DNA from: Akkermansiaceae bacterium
GTDB taxonomy: Bacteria; Verrucomicrobiota; Verrucomicrobiia; Verrucomicrobiales; Akkermansiaceae
DNA length: 45,677 bases
Direction of reading: 5' to 3'
Assembly (NCBI GenBank): GCA_023301335.1
Contig: JALZVA010000132.1
Coordinates: 1-45,677 of the forward strand
The notes beneath the pieces are model-generated. The model worked only from the letters and a program-made list of their open reading frames with translations. It was not told the DNA's origin and searched no databases. The translations under genes and the position numbers were made by a program. Below, one piece after another: positions 23,832 to 32,862 of the stretch. The stretch's first letter is position 1. Each line of letters begins with the position of its first letter.

Positions 23832-26645
23832 ATGATTTCAATACGAGGAGCGCGACAGCATAACTTAAAAAATATCAGCGTTGATATTCCTAGGGGAAAG
23901 CTTGTAGTGATTACGGGGCCAAGTGGCAGTGGTAAATCTTCTCTAGCCTTTCACACCCTCTATGCAGAAGGTCAGAGGCGCTACGTAGAGAGCTTGTCAA
24001 CCTACGCCCGGCAGTTCCTAGAACAGCTAGGGAAGCCAGACGTAGACTCGATCACGGGATTGAGCCCAGCGATAGCGATTGAGCAGAAGATGGGAGGAGG
24101 GACCCCTAGGTCAACGATTGCGACGGTAACTGAAATCTATGACTATTTACGTATTCTTTTTGCTGCTGCGGGAGTGCCACATGACCCGGATACGGGGGAA
24201 CGGCTCCAAAAAATGACGGGAGCGGAGATCGTGACGGAATTACTGAGCCAGCCCGAAGGCAGTAAAATTGTGCTTTTAGCCCCGATGCAAGGGCTGAGTG
24301 ATCCTAACAGTTTGGTGGAGGATATGCAGAGGAGTGGCTTTGTGAGGGTCAGGTACAATAACGAGCTGATTGATTTAGAAGAGTTGAGGGAGAATTGGGA
24401 TGAGAAGAAAACAGAGCTGGATGTGGTCATCGATAGACTGGTAGTGAGAGATGGATTCGAGAGCAGGTTAGCCGATTCTATAGAAACAGGACTACGTGTA
24501 TGTGGCTCGGAAGTGAAGGCTTTGGTGATAGGGAAAGGGGAGAGTGAGTGGAGAGAACTTAGCTTTTCTACAACTTATCGAAATACATCAACAGGTTTTG
24601 AAATGCCAGCATTAGAGCCGAAGCACTTTTCTTTTAACTCACATGCAGGTGCGTGCTCTAGTTGTCACGGGATGGGCACCGAACAGTTCTGTGATACGAG
24701 CTTACTCGTTCCAGATGAGAGCCAAAGCCTATCAGAAGGAGCTGTGAAGCTATGGGGAGGAACGGAGAAGAAAAAGGGCTGGATGCAACAACAGGTGGAG
24801 TCTCTAGCAGAACATTATGGAGAGGATGGGAATGTCGCATTCTCAAACGTATCGAAAGAATTTAAGAACGCACTCTTTTACGGCACAGGGGATGAAAAGA
24901 TAGTGATGGTCCCTGAAAGAGAAGGAGAGAGTGTGCCATCCTCAAAAGTATTTGAAGGTGTCTGCAATACCGTAGAAAGACTTTACAGTGAGTCTACCAG
25001 TGATTCGGTGAAAAAGTCGATGAGCAAGTATATCACTGTTAGACAGTGTAAACGATGTGAAGGCAGAAGGCTGAAAAAAGAAATACTCGGGGTTCGTTTG
25101 GAGCATGTTGAACATTCTAAAAATATTCATGATTTTTGCGCCTTGTCGGTAGAGGACGCTCCCGCGTGGTTAGACGGACTTCTATTTGAGGCAGAGAAAA
25201 AAGAAATATTGTTAGGGATTGTGGAAGAAGTGAGAAAGAGGATTGAATTCATGCAGCAGGTAGGTCTGGGTTACCTAAGCTTAGATCGTAGTAGCCAAAC
25301 TCTATCAGGTGGAGAAGCTCAGAGGATTCGGTTAGCGACTCAGTTAGGTGCCGGCCTGTCAGGGGTGATCTATGTGTTAGACGAGCCTAGTATTGGACTA
25401 CACCAGGAGGATAATAAGAAACTTATTGATGCGTTAAAGCGATTGAGAGATATCGGTAATACCGTAGTGGTGGTCGAACATGACGAGGAAACAATACGTG
25501 CAGCGGATTGGGTGATCGATATCGGACCCGCTGCGGGAGCACATGGAGGAGAGGTGTTAGCCTCAGCCACCCCAGCAGCCTTAGCCAAGCATAAAGAGTC
25601 ACTTACGGGGAAGTGGCTGAGTAAAAAGAAAAAGGGAAAGAAGTCGCTCCAAACGCCACAATCAGTAAGCTCTTTATGGATTCGAGGTGCAGCAGAACAT
25701 AACCTTCAAGACATTGATGTAGAAATCCCACTTGGGCTGATGGTGAGTGTCACAGGCCCTAGTGGGAGTGGGAAATCGACTCTGATTAACGATATTCTTT
25801 ATAAAGCTTTGGCAAGGCAGTTTCATGGGGCAAAGCAACGTCCAGGAAAGCATAAAGGGATCGAAGGAGAAGAGCATATCACTAAAGTTATTGTGGTGAA
25901 TCAGCAACCGATTGGGAAGAGTCCAAGGTCTAACCCTGCTAGTTATACGGGCTTGCTGGAACATGTTCGCGCTCTCTTTGCCAAGCTGCCTATCTCGAAA
26001 CAACGAGGCTATAAAGCAGGGCGTTTTAGTTTTAATGTGAAAGGCGGAAGGTGTGAAAAGTGCTTAGGAGACGGACACTTGAAGATAGATATGCATTTTC
26101 TTACAGACGCATATATAGAATGTGAGAGCTGCCGAGGTAAACGCTACAACCGTGAAACCTTAGAGGTGAAGTATAAAGGTAAGTCCATCGCTGATGTGTT
26201 AGAGATGACAGCAGAGGAAGCGCATCGTTTTTTCACCGCTGTCCCTAAACTGAATCAAATTCTAGAGTCCCTCTGTGCAGTGGGTCTTGGTTACATTAAG
26301 CTTGGACAGTCAGCGAATACCCTTTCCGGGGGAGAAGCTCAGAGAGTGAAGTTAGCCACAGAGCTGGCAAAGACAACTATGGGAAATGCGCTTTATTTAC
26401 TCGATGAACCTACCTCTGGCCTCCATTTCGCAGATATAGAGGTTCTGCTAGAGGTGTTAAAAAAATTAAGAGACGCGGGGAATTCTATCATCATTGTAGA
26501 GCATAATATGGATGTGATACGCCAGTCAGATTGGGTGATTGACTTGGGTCCTGGAGGAGGGAAGGAGGGGGGAGCTATTGTTGCCCAAGGTACGCCTGAA
26601 GATATAAAGAACACTACTGCATCTTTGACAGGCAAGTGGATTTAA
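23832..26645 (+). CDS. uvrA: Excinuclease ABC subunit A
   Basis: This 937-residue DNA-damage recognition ATPase of nucleotide excision repair has all the family parts. The first Walker A is GPSGSGKSSLAFHTLYAEG (~31), followed by the UvrB-binding region and the zinc modules CSSC..C and CKRC. The first ABC signature is LSGGEAQRIRLATQ, and the first Walker B/H-loop is YVLDEPSIGLHQ. The second Walker A is GPSGSGKSTLINDI, the C-terminal zinc finger is CEKCLGDGH..CESC, and the second signature is LSGGEAQRVKLATE. The length is typical. No LexA-type operator was recognised upstream. It is convergent with the methyltransferase gene. Confidence 0.97.
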   Translation: MISIRGARQHNLKNISVDIPRGKLVVITGPSGSGKSSLAFHTLYAEGQRRYVESLSTYARQFLEQLGKPDVDSITGLSPAIAIEQKMGGGTPRSTIATVTEIYDYLRILFAAAGVPHDPDTGERLQKMTGAEIVTELLSQPEGSKIVLLAPMQGLSDPNSLVEDMQRSGFVRVRYNNELIDLEELRENWDEKKTELDVVIDRLVVRDGFESRLADSIETGLRVCGSEVKALVIGKGESEWRELSFSTTYRNTSTGFEMPALEPKHFSFNSHAGACSSCHGMGTEQFCDTSLLVPDESQSLSEGAVKLWGGTEKKKGWMQQQVESLAEHYGEDGNVAFSNVSKEFKNALFYGTGDEKIVMVPEREGESVPSSKVFEGVCNTVERLYSESTSDSVKKSMSKYITVRQCKRCEGRRLKKEILGVRLEHVEHSKNIHDFCALSVEDAPAWLDGLLFEAEKKEILLGIVEEVRKRIEFMQQVGLGYLSLDRSSQTLSGGEAQRIRLATQLGAGLSGVIYVLDEPSIGLHQEDNKKLIDALKRLRDIGNTVVVVEHDEETIRAADWVIDIGPAAGAHGGEVLASATPAALAKHKESLTGKWLSKKKKGKKSLQTPQSVSSLWIRGAAEHNLQDIDVEIPLGLMVSVTGPSGSGKSTLINDILYKALARQFHGAKQRPGKHKGIEGEEHITKVIVVNQQPIGKSPRSNPASYTGLLEHVRALFAKLPISKQRGYKAGRFSFNVKGGRCEKCLGDGHLKIDMHFLTDAYIECESCRGKRYNRETLEVKYKGKSIADVLEMTAEEAHRFFTAVPKLNQILESLCAVGLGYIKLGQSANTLSGGEAQRVKLATELAKTTMGNALYLLDEPTSGLHFADIEVLLEVLKKLRDAGNSIIIVEHNMDVIRQSDWVIDLGPGGGKEGGAIVAQGTPEDIKNTTASLTGKWI

Positions 26646-26728
26646 AAAAATGAAGGTTTTACGAATGAATGAGATTTGGAAATCTGTTATTGGTGAAGGC
26701 TAAGCTCAGCTAAGGTTACTCCGCTAAT

Positions 26729-27535
26729 CTAGAGCAGAGACTTAGCGTAAAAGGTGTAGTAAGTGCCAGAGGCGAAAAAAGTGCCATCTTCATGAGATTG
26801 TAGCATATATTCTAACCATTTATCTGCCTCGTCTTCTGATAATGCTTCAATAGTAGGCATTAACTTAGCAAATGCATGCACGCTCGATAACCAAAAATCA
26901 CCTTTGCCACACTCAGAGATAATATCGACACTGTGATCTGTAATCGCATAGCCTGAAGATTTAAAAAGCTTCGGAAGCTGACGACAAATATCAGGGTGAA
27001 TTGTAATCGCAGAAGCCAGCATAGAATCTATGCGGCGCGTTGTTTCATAGTCCGCCTGATTATACGTCGTGCTCACATGATCTGCATCAAAAACGATAAG
27101 TTTTCCGCCCTTCTTAAGAACTCGCTGAGCTTCAGCGAGGATCGCAAGTGGATCGGGGACATGACTAAGCAATGTATGCATCACAATCACATCAAAGGTT
27201 CCATCAGCGTACGGTAATGAACCTGTACTTATATGATCCCATTGAATCTCGTCATTTTCTGAAAATTTGGCAGCTTCTCCAAGTAATTTAGCACTGATGT
27301 CTGCTCCGTAAAATTTAGATGAAGGATCTAACATTTTAGCGAGTTGACGAATCACGATACCTGTTCCACAGCCTAGGTCGAGCACTGTAAGAGGTTCATT
27401 ACTAGGTAATGTCTTGCCGTAATTTTCGACCATCCTTAGAAAGGTCTTATGATTACCTCGAGCTTCTAGTCTACTAGCCATTGCTTCGATGGCTTCTTGA
27501 GTTTTACTATCTGGGTCTAGATATGGATCTGGCAT
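26729..27535 (-). CDS. Class I SAM-dependent methyltransferase
   Basis: The start is set at ATG 27535 (MPDPYLDPDS); an ATG 51 bases upstream would overlap the divergent GH26 start. The ~268-residue protein has the Rossmann methyltransferase motifs: VLDLGCGTGIVIRQLA (motif I, SAM-binding), the acidic FYGADIS (motif II), and FDVIVMHTLLSHVPDP with KKGGKLIVFDADH (motif post I and III). It is of the UbiE/Methyltransf_11 type, which acts on small molecules such as lipids or quinones; the substrate cannot be told. It shares a short divergent promoter region with the GH26 gene. Confidence 0.85.
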   Translation of the reverse strand: MPDPYLDPDSKTQEAIEAMASRLEARGNHKTFLRMVENYGKTLPSNEPLTVLDLGCGTGIVIRQLAKMLDPSSKFYGADISAKLLGEAAKFSENDEIQWDHISTGSLPYADGTFDVIVMHTLLSHVPDPLAILAEAQRVLKKGGKLIVFDADHVSTTYNQADYETTRRIDSMLASAITIHPDICRQLPKLFKSSGYAITDHSVDIISECGKGDFWLSSVHAFAKLMPTIEALSEDEADKWLEYMLQSHEDGTFFASGTYYTFYAKSLL

Positions 27536-27579
27536 GTATTTATTTTTGTTTTTTAAGTTTATTGGTCTAAAGTGAATCC

Positions 27580-28527
27580 ATGTCACGGCTCTTTTATCTT
27601 TTCTTCCTATCGTTGGTAGTTTGGGCTCCTGCCAGTGTAAGTGCGCAAACTACGAACCCGGCCTCAAAAACGTCTTGGGGGGTGTATCAGATTCATTGGG
27701 GAGTAGAGCGTTTTGAGTCAGGGTTAATCTCCCAGATTAAAAAACTAGGTGCCACTCCGGATTATGTTTTGTTTTTCCGTGATATGGACCCTGATCGTGG
27801 GTTTCCTACTAAAACAGTAAAGGTCTGTAAAAAGCATGGAATTACGCCAGTGATTAGTCAGGAAATATGGAAATGGAGTGAGCGCAGATCTGTTAATAAA
27901 AATTGGCTCGGGAGAATCAATACTGGTGAGACCGATGAGTTTTGGAAGCAGTGGGCTAGGGCAGCAAAAGCGTTTGACTCAGAGCTGATCTTTCGTTTTG
28001 GGTTTGAGATGAATGGAGATTGGTTTGCCTGGGGACAGCAGCCTAAAGAGTTTATTAAAGCGTGGAAAAGGGTGCACAAAATTATGCGCGATGAAGGTGC
28101 AGCAAAGGTGAAGTTTATGTTTTCACCTAATGTGGAGTGGGATATCAATAACCGTGAAAGTGCCATTGAGTTATATTACCCAGGTGATGAATTCGTCGAT
28201 CTACTCGCATTAGATGGTTACAACTTTGGAGATAAGCATTCTAAGTGGCATAGCTGGTCGTCTTATAAAGCGGTCTTTGAGAAGAGTATTAAGAAGATGA
28301 GCAAGGTGAATAAGCCACTGATTCTAGCAGAGATTGGTTGTGCAGATGGCTCAGCTAAATCCGAGTGGGTGAAGGTGTTTTTAGAATCTGTTAGAAAAGA
28401 TGAAAGAGTGAGTGGCTTTATCTATTTTAATCATTTTGACCCAAACAAAGGAGAGCCTAACTGGTTATTAGATAGTGACCCGAAAACGCTTAAAGTGTTT
28501 CAAGGATTTCTGAAAAAAAATAGATAG
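27580..28527 (+). CDS. Secreted glycoside hydrolase family 26-like enzyme
   Basis: The 315-residue product has a signal peptide (cut near residue 22, SVSAQ) and one GH26 (beta-mannanase clan) barrel. The acid/base Glu143 sits in RFGFEMNGDWFAWG, the usual F-E-M-N-G-x-W motif. The nucleophile Glu251 is in LILAEIGCAD, and a YPGDEFVDLLALDGYNFGD segment precedes it as in family members. There is no carbohydrate-binding module. Possible substrates are beta-mannan or related beta-glycans; specificity is not visible. It is the only obvious polysaccharide-degrading enzyme in the window and is not part of a utilisation cluster. Confidence 0.85.
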   Translation: MSRLFYLFFLSLVVWAPASVSAQTTNPASKTSWGVYQIHWGVERFESGLISQIKKLGATPDYVLFFRDMDPDRGFPTKTVKVCKKHGITPVISQEIWKWSERRSVNKNWLGRINTGETDEFWKQWARAAKAFDSELIFRFGFEMNGDWFAWGQQPKEFIKAWKRVHKIMRDEGAAKVKFMFSPNVEWDINNRESAIELYYPGDEFVDLLALDGYNFGDKHSKWHSWSSYKAVFEKSIKKMSKVNKPLILAEIGCADGSAKSEWVKVFLESVRKDERVSGFIYFNHFDPNKGEPNWLLDSDPKTLKVFQGFLKKNR

Positions 28528-28623
28528 TTCTAGGTGAAGGGTAGAGACAGCTATAGTATCTGTGTTTACATGCCTCTAATACAGTCTCCTCAAGGGATGT
28601 GGAATTACACCAATAGTGTGTAT

Positions 28624-28663
28624 AAAAAATTAAGGGTTATGACTAATAGTCATAACCCTTAAT
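28624..28663 (-). terminator. Terminator of tRNA-Thr, perfect 35-base palindrome
   Basis: ATTAAGGGTTATGACTA and its exact reverse complement flank a single base (28629-28663), giving a 17-pair stem on paper. On the minus strand a T run follows (28624-28629). It lies directly downstream of the tRNA CCA end. Confidence 0.75.
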
Positions 28664-28667
28664 AGAA

Positions 28668-28743
<76 letters not shown>

Positions 28744-28798
28744 AATCTGACTAGCCTTGCGTTTGTCGCGCTGGGCTTGAGTCGGGCGTTTTTTAGCA

Positions 28799-28824
28799 AA
28801 AAATCTATGCTGCGCAAGATTTTT
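28799..28824 (-). terminator. Probable terminator downstream of thiD
   Basis: AAAAATCT and AGATTTTT pair around an inner TGC/GCA stem, with A/T runs on both sides, so it could work in both directions. A second hairpin, TACGAAGA/TCTTCGTA at 28873-28895, sits directly after the thiD stop. Confidence 0.5.
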
Positions 28825-28902
28825 CTACACAAATTTAATAGAAGTGAGATTCATTGATAAAAATGCCTCCGATACGAAGAAGCTTGATCTTCGTAGCGGG
28901 AA

Positions 28903-29727
28903 TTAATCTGTGTGGGGTTTGGTAGCGTTAGTGAGTTCAGCTTGATTGATACACTGTGTTATTCGTTGGTTATGTGACCACTCTAGTGAGTCACCTAAGG
29001 CTTTGTGTGCCCATTCGATAGCTTTTTCTACGGCTAGATAAAGTTTATCCCCGTTGGCTAAATACGCAGTGATAGCTGCGGAGAGGGTGCAGCCTGTTCC
29101 GTGGGACTGTATCAGATGAAGGCGAGGGTGGGAGAATGTGTGGAGATCACTACCAATAGAGAGGTAATCAATGCATTGATCTTTATCAGACAGATGGCCA
29201 CCTTTGAGTAAGCAGGGTACTTTGAAGAGTTTGCTCAGAGCCTTCGCACTTTCTGCAATAGTCTTGTCAGAAATAGAGACTTGGAGGATAGCTTCAGCTT
29301 CAGGAATATTAGGAGTGATGAGTGAGGCTTGTGGGAAGATCATTTCACGATAAATATCGAGAATAGCAGCGGGAGAGAGTTCGGAACCTTCGGATGCGGT
29401 AAGCACGGGATCGACCACTAAGTGGGGTGTGTTCGTAAAATCTTGCTGTAAGCTCTCGCCAATAGTTTGAGCGGTCTCAGGAGTGCCAAGCATTCCTGTT
29501 TTTATCGCAGCAATAGGGTAAGTGGAGCTAAGAGACTGGATTTGTGCGCGAACTTCTTGAGGAGGAAGCGGGAAAATAGAATCGATTCTATGTGGAGTTT
29601 CTGCAACAACGGCAGTGACAGCCGTCAGGCCGTGACAGCCAAGCGAGGAAAAGGTTTTTAAATCCGCTTGAATCCCGGCTCCAGAGCAAGAGTCAGAGCC
29701 AGCGATACTGAGTGTTACAGGAGTCAC
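28903..29727 (-). CDS. thiD: Hydroxymethylpyrimidine / phosphomethylpyrimidine kinase
   Basis: The 274-residue enzyme phosphorylates HMP twice to HMP-PP for thiamine synthesis. Family motifs are LSIAGSDSCSGAGIQADLKT at the N-terminus (substrate site), VVDPVLTASEG, LITPNIPEAEAIL, LLKGGH, and the ATP/anion-hole motif GTGCTLSAAITAYL with the catalytic Cys/Gly-rich loop. Length is typical. No other thi gene and no TPP riboswitch were seen nearby. It is divergent from the potassium channel gene, with 121 bases between them. Confidence 0.93.
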   Translation of the reverse strand: MTPVTLSIAGSDSCSGAGIQADLKTFSSLGCHGLTAVTAVVAETPHRIDSIFPLPPQEVRAQIQSLSSTYPIAAIKTGMLGTPETAQTIGESLQQDFTNTPHLVVDPVLTASEGSELSPAAILDIYREMIFPQASLITPNIPEAEAILQVSISDKTIAESAKALSKLFKVPCLLKGGHLSDKDQCIDYLSIGSDLHTFSHPRLHLIQSHGTGCTLSAAITAYLANGDKLYLAVEKAIEWAHKALGDSLEWSHNQRITQCINQAELTNATKPHTD

Positions 29728-29848
29728 ATGAAAATCATGCCTTCTTTTTATAATATCGTCAATCGAAGGGTTTCTGTAGTATTGATTTTGTCTGCATTGA
29801 CGAATGTATGGTTAATTGTATGCTGCCCAGTAATCTCTTCCATAAAAT

Positions 29849-30721
29849 ATGAGTGATAACCTTCCCCAAGAATCTTTTAAGCAACGTATGTGGCGTATTG
29901 TCTTTGAGGCTGAAACCCGAGCAGGGAAGGTCTTTGATGTCATTTTAATTTGGTTGATTATAGCAAGTGTTATTGTGGTTATGCTGGAGACGGTAGACTA
30001 CTACTCGACGGCATACGCGCAAACCTTGTACGTGCTAGAGTGGTGCTTCACAGCCCTATTCACGATTGAATATTTTTTACGGCTGTGGTTGACAAGAAAA
30101 CCGCTGAAATACGCGTTCAGTTTTTTTGGAATTGTCGATTTTCTCTCCTGTATCCCCACTTATTTACTCCTTCTACCTTTTGGTGGAGCCGCAGCACATA
30201 GTCTCAGAGTGATAAGGATTTTACGCCTCTTTCGTATTTTTAGAGTCCTAAAGATGGTGCATCATGTACGTGGTGCGAATGTGATCCTTCGTGGCTTGCA
30301 GCGATCGAAGGCGAAGATCACTGTGTTTTTTGTAGCAATGGGGATACTGTCGGTGATAGCAGGCACCTTGATGTATTTAGTTGAGAGTAGGCAGCCAGAT
30401 AGTCAGTTCACCAGTATTCCTGTATCTGTCTATTATGCCGTGGTTTCGATTACGACAGTTGGGTATGGAGATATCACTGCTGCGACGAGTTTAGGGAAGT
30501 TTTTAACCTCATTGATGATTCTTACAGGTTACGCTATTATTGCGGTTCCTACAGGTATTGTTTCCAGTGAGATGTTACGAGCAGATGTGGATGAGACAAG
30601 TGATGCGTGTTCAAGCTGCGGTGTCCATGGACACCTTCACGACGCTAAATTCTGTCGCAAATGCGGAGAAAAGCTTAAAGAAGAGGTCGATGATAAACGG
30701 CCTTCTAAAAATAACGGATAA
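29849..30721 (+). CDS. Voltage-gated K+ channel with C-terminal zinc ribbon
   Basis: The 290-residue protein has six membrane helices: S1 at ~28-49, S2 at ~60-80, S3 at ~90-110, S4 with regularly spaced arginines (LRVIRILRLFRIFRVLK), S5 at ~158-180, the selectivity filter TTVGYGD, and S6 (LMILTGYAIIAVPTGIV). The TVGYGD filter marks it as K+-selective. The cytosolic tail holds four cysteines, C254-x2-C257 and C269-x2-C272, with a GHLHDAKF segment between: a zinc ribbon. I recall similar tails in other bacterial Ion_trans proteins, so this is not unique. It is convergent with the metallophosphoesterase gene, 12 bases apart. Confidence 0.92.
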   Translation: MSDNLPQESFKQRMWRIVFEAETRAGKVFDVILIWLIIASVIVVMLETVDYYSTAYAQTLYVLEWCFTALFTIEYFLRLWLTRKPLKYAFSFFGIVDFLSCIPTYLLLLPFGGAAAHSLRVIRILRLFRIFRVLKMVHHVRGANVILRGLQRSKAKITVFFVAMGILSVIAGTLMYLVESRQPDSQFTSIPVSVYYAVVSITTVGYGDITAATSLGKFLTSLMILTGYAIIAVPTGIVSSEMLRADVDETSDACSSCGVHGHLHDAKFCRKCGEKLKEEVDDKRPSKNNG

Positions 30722-30733
30722 TGGGACTAGCTT

Positions 30734-31804
30734 TTATAGAGGCGGTAGCTTTTTCTTAACAGGGGAAGTTTCTTTCTTTAAAAGCTGAGTAACGGTTGGA
30801 GGGTCAGGTTCTGCTTTTAGTGTGACTCTCTGTGTGGATGTTGGAGGGCCCATTGGAGGAGGTGAATGAGGTAAATCTATGTTGACGAGTTGGTGAACCG
30901 TTGTTTTACGAAGCTCTGCTGTTTTTGTGAGCAACTCTTCAGAAGTTGCATCCTTTGTTGATGCTGCTGCGATTTTGACGTGAGAGGTTACAGAAGTTTT
31001 TAATGTCGACTTTAGTCTGATAGGCGCAGTTTCGACTTTTGCTTTCTCATCTTCAGAGATTGGGGCAACAGGTAGGTGACCGTGTTTGGTTCCTTTAAAT
31101 TCCCAGGTTTCCAGCTCGGCCACACAGCGGTAATCGACACCTGTATTATGGTTGTTAAGTGGCACGTGATAGTGGCCATAGACAACCATAGGAGCACGTG
31201 AGTATTGGACACAATCAGAGAGTCTGAATCGCTCTTCGTTGATTTCATTAAGAAGATTAGGATCTTCTTGAGAATAGTGGAAAATGTTAGGATCGAATTG
31301 ATCAATCACGGGAAGGGCTGTGATTGGGCCAGCATGAGTGATAAGAAGATCGGCAGGACCAAATTCCTCAACAATGTGATAAACTCGGCTTGGGCAACTC
31401 TCGTGCACTGGCTCTTCCTTCCACCACGACTGGTTATTGATCCGTCCTTCATGGGAGCGGTCAACAGAGATAGCGCCGCCTACAAAAATGATGTGATAGC
31501 CTTCTAGTTCGATACTATCGACATCTGCCATGAGGCTGATATGAGAGAGGGCATCATTCCATTGTTTTTGTCCTCCTCTGAAAAGATAAGGATTATCGTG
31601 GTTTCCTCGAATCATCCAGAGGTGAATGTCCATTTCAGAAGCTACGTCATTGACCACCTTCATACAATCTGGCGTAAGTGAGTCCTCAAACCCTACTCCA
31701 ATATCACCTACACATAGGAGGTGAGATTGGGGTGGAAGTTGTCGAACTTTTTCAGCTAAATCGTTAAATTTTCCGTGGATATCTCCGATACAAAAAATTG
31801 CCAT
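30734..31804 (-). CDS. Calcineurin-like metallophosphoesterase with disordered C-terminal tail
   Basis: The N-terminal ~230 residues have every metallophosphoesterase motif in order: FCIGDIHGKFNDL (D-x-H), CVGDIGVGFED (GD), IRGNHDNP (GNHD), ITHAGPI and VYGHYHVPL. These bind two metal ions; substrates may be phosphoproteins or nucleotides. Residues ~240-356 are a low-complexity tail rich in Lys, Thr, Pro and Ala that ends in a basic KKKLPPL, unusual for the family. There is no signal peptide, so it is cytosolic. The ORF begins cleanly at ATG with a short AT-rich leader. Confidence 0.87.
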   Translation of the reverse strand: MAIFCIGDIHGKFNDLAEKVRQLPPQSHLLCVGDIGVGFEDSLTPDCMKVVNDVASEMDIHLWMIRGNHDNPYLFRGGQKQWNDALSHISLMADVDSIELEGYHIIFVGGAISVDRSHEGRINNQSWWKEEPVHESCPSRVYHIVEEFGPADLLITHAGPITALPVIDQFDPNIFHYSQEDPNLLNEINEERFRLSDCVQYSRAPMVVYGHYHVPLNNHNTGVDYRCVAELETWEFKGTKHGHLPVAPISEDEKAKVETAPIRLKSTLKTSVTSHVKIAAASTKDATSEELLTKTAELRKTTVHQLVNIDLPHSPPPMGPPTSTQRVTLKAEPDPPTVTQLLKKETSPVKKKLPPL

Positions 31805-32037
31805 AATTATGAGTTGTATATTGTTATTCGCTTTGAGGTTTGAAAATCACTAGCTAGTTTATAGACTAATTTTTTTAAAAAACCATAAATTTCAGCCTCT
31901 TTTTTTAATTTGTCTAGATTTTCTCTTTTGTGAGGTTAACGGCTTTCTATGGGATGATGTTTTGTTGAAAAAACAGCACCTAATACACGGTTTTTAGGAG
32001 ATTTGCATCTTCTTAATAAAGAGCTTGTTAAAGTTGA

Positions 32038-32710
32038 TTAAGTACCCCCGCATCTGGCTCCACAGCCCGCTCCTCTTCCCTGATTTTTGACCAAGTAAGA
32101 AATGATAACGCCGATGATAATAACAATTACAAACGTGCCTGAGCCAGTGCTTGAGTGTTCTATTGACCTATTTTTTTGGGGGGAGGAAAAAGCTTGTGAG
32201 CATGCTGTCGAAAGGGCGATTAAGCCGAGACCGGCACAGCTATACTGGAGTAATTTTTTTTGGTTACGTATGCTTTGTTAGTATCTACTCGCTGTATATG
32301 AGTGGGCGGAAAGCGTTGTTTAGCGTTTGGCCATATAGTGGGGTCTGGCGACTCACCAAAATGTTTTTTATAAGACTCTAATGTCTTCACATACCAGTCC
32401 TCAAATTTCTCCCGTTCTTTGTCACCTCCTCGGGTAGGACCATGATGAATAGCTTTCCCAAGTGTTTTTTTACACATTTCATCCCAATAGGAATGGGTGT
32501 AGAAGAGGTGTTGGTGCCATGCTTGATCAACTTGGTCAGATGGGGTAACAGGGTGTCCTGCTTCGCAGGCGAGGTAGAGGAACTTCTTATACTCTTCTAA
32601 GCTTTCTTTGTGTAGGGAAGCGACCAATGCTTTTCGTTAGCGAGAAGGGAGGAGAGTTTGAGTCCTGAATTAGGATCGTCAAATTGAAAAGAGCTGATGG
32701 ATTGCCACAA
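32038..32710 (-). pseudogene. Glycine/cysteine-tailed membrane protein gene split over three frames
   Basis: Three overlapping minus-strand frames read as one protein. Part 1 runs from TTG 32710 to TAG at 32597 and carries SSFQFDDPNSGLKLSSLLAN. Part 2 is the long frame ending at 32220, carrying EEYKKFLYLA, VDQAWHQHLFYTHSYW and IHHGP. Part 3 ends with TAA at 32038, carrying a hydrophobic GLGLIALSTACS, a membrane helix (TFVIVIIIGVIISYLV) and the tail GCGARCGG. This order matches the glycine-rich domain (DUF1399-like) proteins with Cys/Gly tails. Each junction is a -1 shift equal to one missing A: one in an AAA run near 32600-32606, one in an A8 tract at 32254-32261. Part 3 has no ATG, GTG or usable TTG. 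It may be a decaying gene, a homopolymer sequencing error, or slippage decoding. Confidence 0.75.
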
Positions 32711-32862
32711 AATCGTGTTTATTTTTAGAATTTAAAAGATGGAAAAGGGAAAAGCCATGCGAAAGTTAGAGAGGAGATTTTTTTTAAAGATGCCAGACGA
32801 TGGATAAGAGAATCTTGATTTTGTATTGATTGTTCACAGCAGTCGTTTCATCTTACTTACAG

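Noticed and set aside
29668..29856. 62-codon plus-strand frame over the thiD start
   Set aside because: Mostly antisense to thiD with no ribosome site or recognisable sequence; treated as a shadow frame.
32151..32381. 76-codon plus-strand frame
   Set aside because: It is antisense to the split Gly/Cys-tailed gene, whose minus-strand reading is supported by family motifs.
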